Origin: JANWHV01 sp035534995
GTDB lineage: Bacteria; Chloroflexota; UBA5177; JANWHV01
Reading direction: 5' to 3'
DNA length: 17,070 nucleotides
Assembly: GCA_035534995.1 (NCBI GenBank)
Contig: DATLQX010000051.1
Location: 1 to 17,070 of the forward strand
The notes under the pieces were generated by a model that saw nothing but the letters and a program-made list of their open reading frames with translations, searched no databases and had not been told where the DNA came from. The position numbers and the translations under genes are program-made. This document shows positions 15,934-17,070 of this stretch, in pieces. Every line of letters begins with the position of its first letter. The first letter of the stretch is position 1.

Positions 15934-17070
15934 TCAGTGCCCAGGGGTCCAGGTCATACTGCCCGTGCTCGGCAAGACCTCGATCCAGGTCTGGCCCGGC
16001 ACCAAGGGGAACGGGTGCCCATGGCTGTCCAGCAGTTGAAGGGGACTGCTCCCGCGCGTTTTCTTCCAGGTGCCGAGATACTCCTTCCCGTCCTGAAAAT
16101 AGTACGCTTTGTTGGTGCCCGTATCCTGCACGTATACGGCGCCGGGATTGGCGACGCCACCCTTGGGATCCGGGGCGATCGAGGCTGCCAGGACCACCAC
16201 GTTGGAGGGCGCTAGTTGGTGCCCAGTTACCGCGTCCACATGCGGCACCCCGCCCATGAAACGAAGATATCGGTTGGTTGCGTGGTCGTAGTTATACTGG
16301 ACCTCGTACCCTGGTCCCGAGAAGTTAATATCCAGCACCCCGCCGTTCGGGCGATGGAAAGGCGAGTCGGGATTCTTGTGGGGCAACGCATCGGGAAAGT
16401 TTCCCGTCAGCTTGTCATGCTTTGATTGCAGATACCGCAGCACTTGAGCGGGGACCGTATACAGGTTGTGTGGCGCTACCCGATCGGTTGACCGGATGAA
16501 GAACGGGACGTGGGCAACATAGTTCGCGTCCTCGAACGCCACCTCGTTCAAATCTTGAATGTTGTGGAGGACGAAAAGCTGCGCCAGGGCGTCGTCGTTT
16601 CCCCCCGCATGAACCAGAATGTCGTGCATCCCATTGGCCCAGGCGTCGTAGTAGACGCGCGCGCTCCGGACCGGCCCCACGAGCGGCGCCTGGTTTTCCA
16701 GATACACGGCCATGAAACGAGTGATCCCATCCTCGGCCACCGTCTCAAATACCAGGCTAGCATAATTCAACCCGGTTTGCGGCCGCGAATCAGGATCATA
16801 GTTTTCCACGATGATCGCTACGGGTCGGCGGTGCGCCACCGCCCAACTTACTCGCTGGCCGGTCAGCGGTCCTGGTACGAACGCGGGATGGGGAATCACG
16901 AGTGCTTGTTGGAACTGCTTCAGCCGCTCAGGCAGCGCGGTCGCGGTTGGGCAGGGGGTTGAGGTCACGGTTGCGGTCGCGGTCGGCCGCGGAGTCGGCG
17001 TCTTGGGAGAGCTAGGGGTGGGGCAGGGAGCGGCGCAGGTGGGGGTCGCGCTCGGCCGCGGGGTCGGCGT
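15934..17070 (-). CDS. DUF3048 (YerB-like) envelope protein, 5' end beyond the window
   Basis: The frame is open from stop 15934 to the right edge, so the N-terminus is missing; a GTG at 16968 is inside the reading frame and is unlikely to be the start. From the edge come about 45 residues rich in Thr and Pro (TPTPRPSATPT, SSPKTPTPRPTATATV), the kind of linker that follows a signal peptide or lipobox in Chloroflexota surface proteins. The DUF3048 domain follows: RPVAIIVENYDPDSRPQTGL, FETVAEDGITRFMAVY, VGPVRSARVYYDAWANGMHD and ILVHAGGNDDALAQL, then a C-terminal DUF3048_C part (LRFMGGVPHVDAVTG, VYVQDTGTNKAYYFQDGKEY) ending in TWIEVLP. B. subtilis YerB is a lipoprotein of unknown function. Substrate and role are unknown; location outside the membrane is inferred from the linker and family. 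Confidence 0.9.
   Translation of the reverse strand, partial: TPTPRPSATPTCAAPCPTPSSPKTPTPRPTATATVTSTPCPTATALPERLKQFQQALVIPHPAFVPGPLTGQRVSWAVAHRRPVAIIVENYDPDSRPQTGLNYASLVFETVAEDGITRFMAVYLENQAPLVGPVRSARVYYDAWANGMHDILVHAGGNDDALAQLFVLHNIQDLNEVAFEDANYVAHVPFFIRSTDRVAPHNLYTVPAQVLRYLQSKHDKLTGNFPDALPHKNPDSPFHRPNGGVLDINFSGPGYEVQYNYDHATNRYLRFMGGVPHVDAVTGHQLAPSNVVVLAASIAPDPKGGVANPGAVYVQDTGTNKAYYFQDGKEYLGTWKKTRGSSPLQLLDSHGHPFPLVPGQTWIEVLPSTGSMTWTPGH
16975..17070 (-). repeat. 27-bp in-frame repeat in the Thr/Pro linker
   Basis: Copies at 16975-17001 and 17044-17070 match at 25 of 27 bases and lie 69 bases (23 codons) apart, in frame. Both encode TPTPRP followed by Ser/Thr-Ala-Thr. The second copy reaches the window edge, so more may lie beyond. 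This is consistent with linker growth by duplication. Confidence 0.75.

Overview
The window (17,070 bases, GC-rich) looks like chromosomal core sequence of a high-GC bacterium with Gram-positive-type housekeeping genes: RNase J, an FtsK/SpoIIIE translocase, a YlbL-type membrane protease and a YerB-like DUF3048 protein with a Thr/Pro-rich linker. That set, with a polyprenyl synthase/DUF92 pair, fits Chloroflexota (Thermomicrobia-like) best. The placement is inference from gene content and composition; there is no rRNA or tRNA here to test it.

Layout. At 2-130 (+) is the 3' end of an unidentified gene with a CxxC motif. At 333-593 (+) is an orphan ParE-like toxin remnant that has lost its N-terminus. 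From 8018 down to 613 (-) runs a tight five-gene cluster read rpsO, pnp, type-4 uracil-DNA glycosylase, RNase J, ftsK. Hairpins sit at the rpsO/pnp and pnp/udg junctions. Upstream of rpsO is a dense array of GATC-centred repeats including a perfect 22-bp palindrome. Beyond it, 8168-9254 (-) holds a prolyl-oligopeptidase (S9) gene destroyed by two amber codons, a frameshift with a large deletion, and a second deletion that removed the region of the catalytic Asp.

From 9548 to 11442 (+) an isoprenyl diphosphate synthase overlaps a DUF92 membrane protein by one base (TGATG), which suggests a coupled isoprenoid-phosphate module. Convergent to it, 14714 to 11565 (-), are an EF-G-like GTPase and a PDZ/Lon-type (S16) membrane-anchored protease. 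A divergent promoter region separates the GTPase from a PfkB-family sugar kinase (14869-15807, +) that may be leaderless. A DUF3048 protein (15934-17070, -) runs off the right edge; its N-terminus lies outside the window.

How the genes fit together: the large cluster combines translation (S15), RNA decay (PNPase, RNase J), DNA repair (UDG) and chromosome segregation (FtsK). PNPase and RNase J are the usual exo/endonucleolytic pair of RNA turnover in bacteria of this type. I found no CRISPR array, intact insertion sequence, tRNA, prophage or defence island, and no convincing evidence of a wholly new system. The most useful items to follow up are the GATC array, the conserved-looking hairpins, the polyprenyl synthase/DUF92 coupling and the multiply disrupted peptidase.
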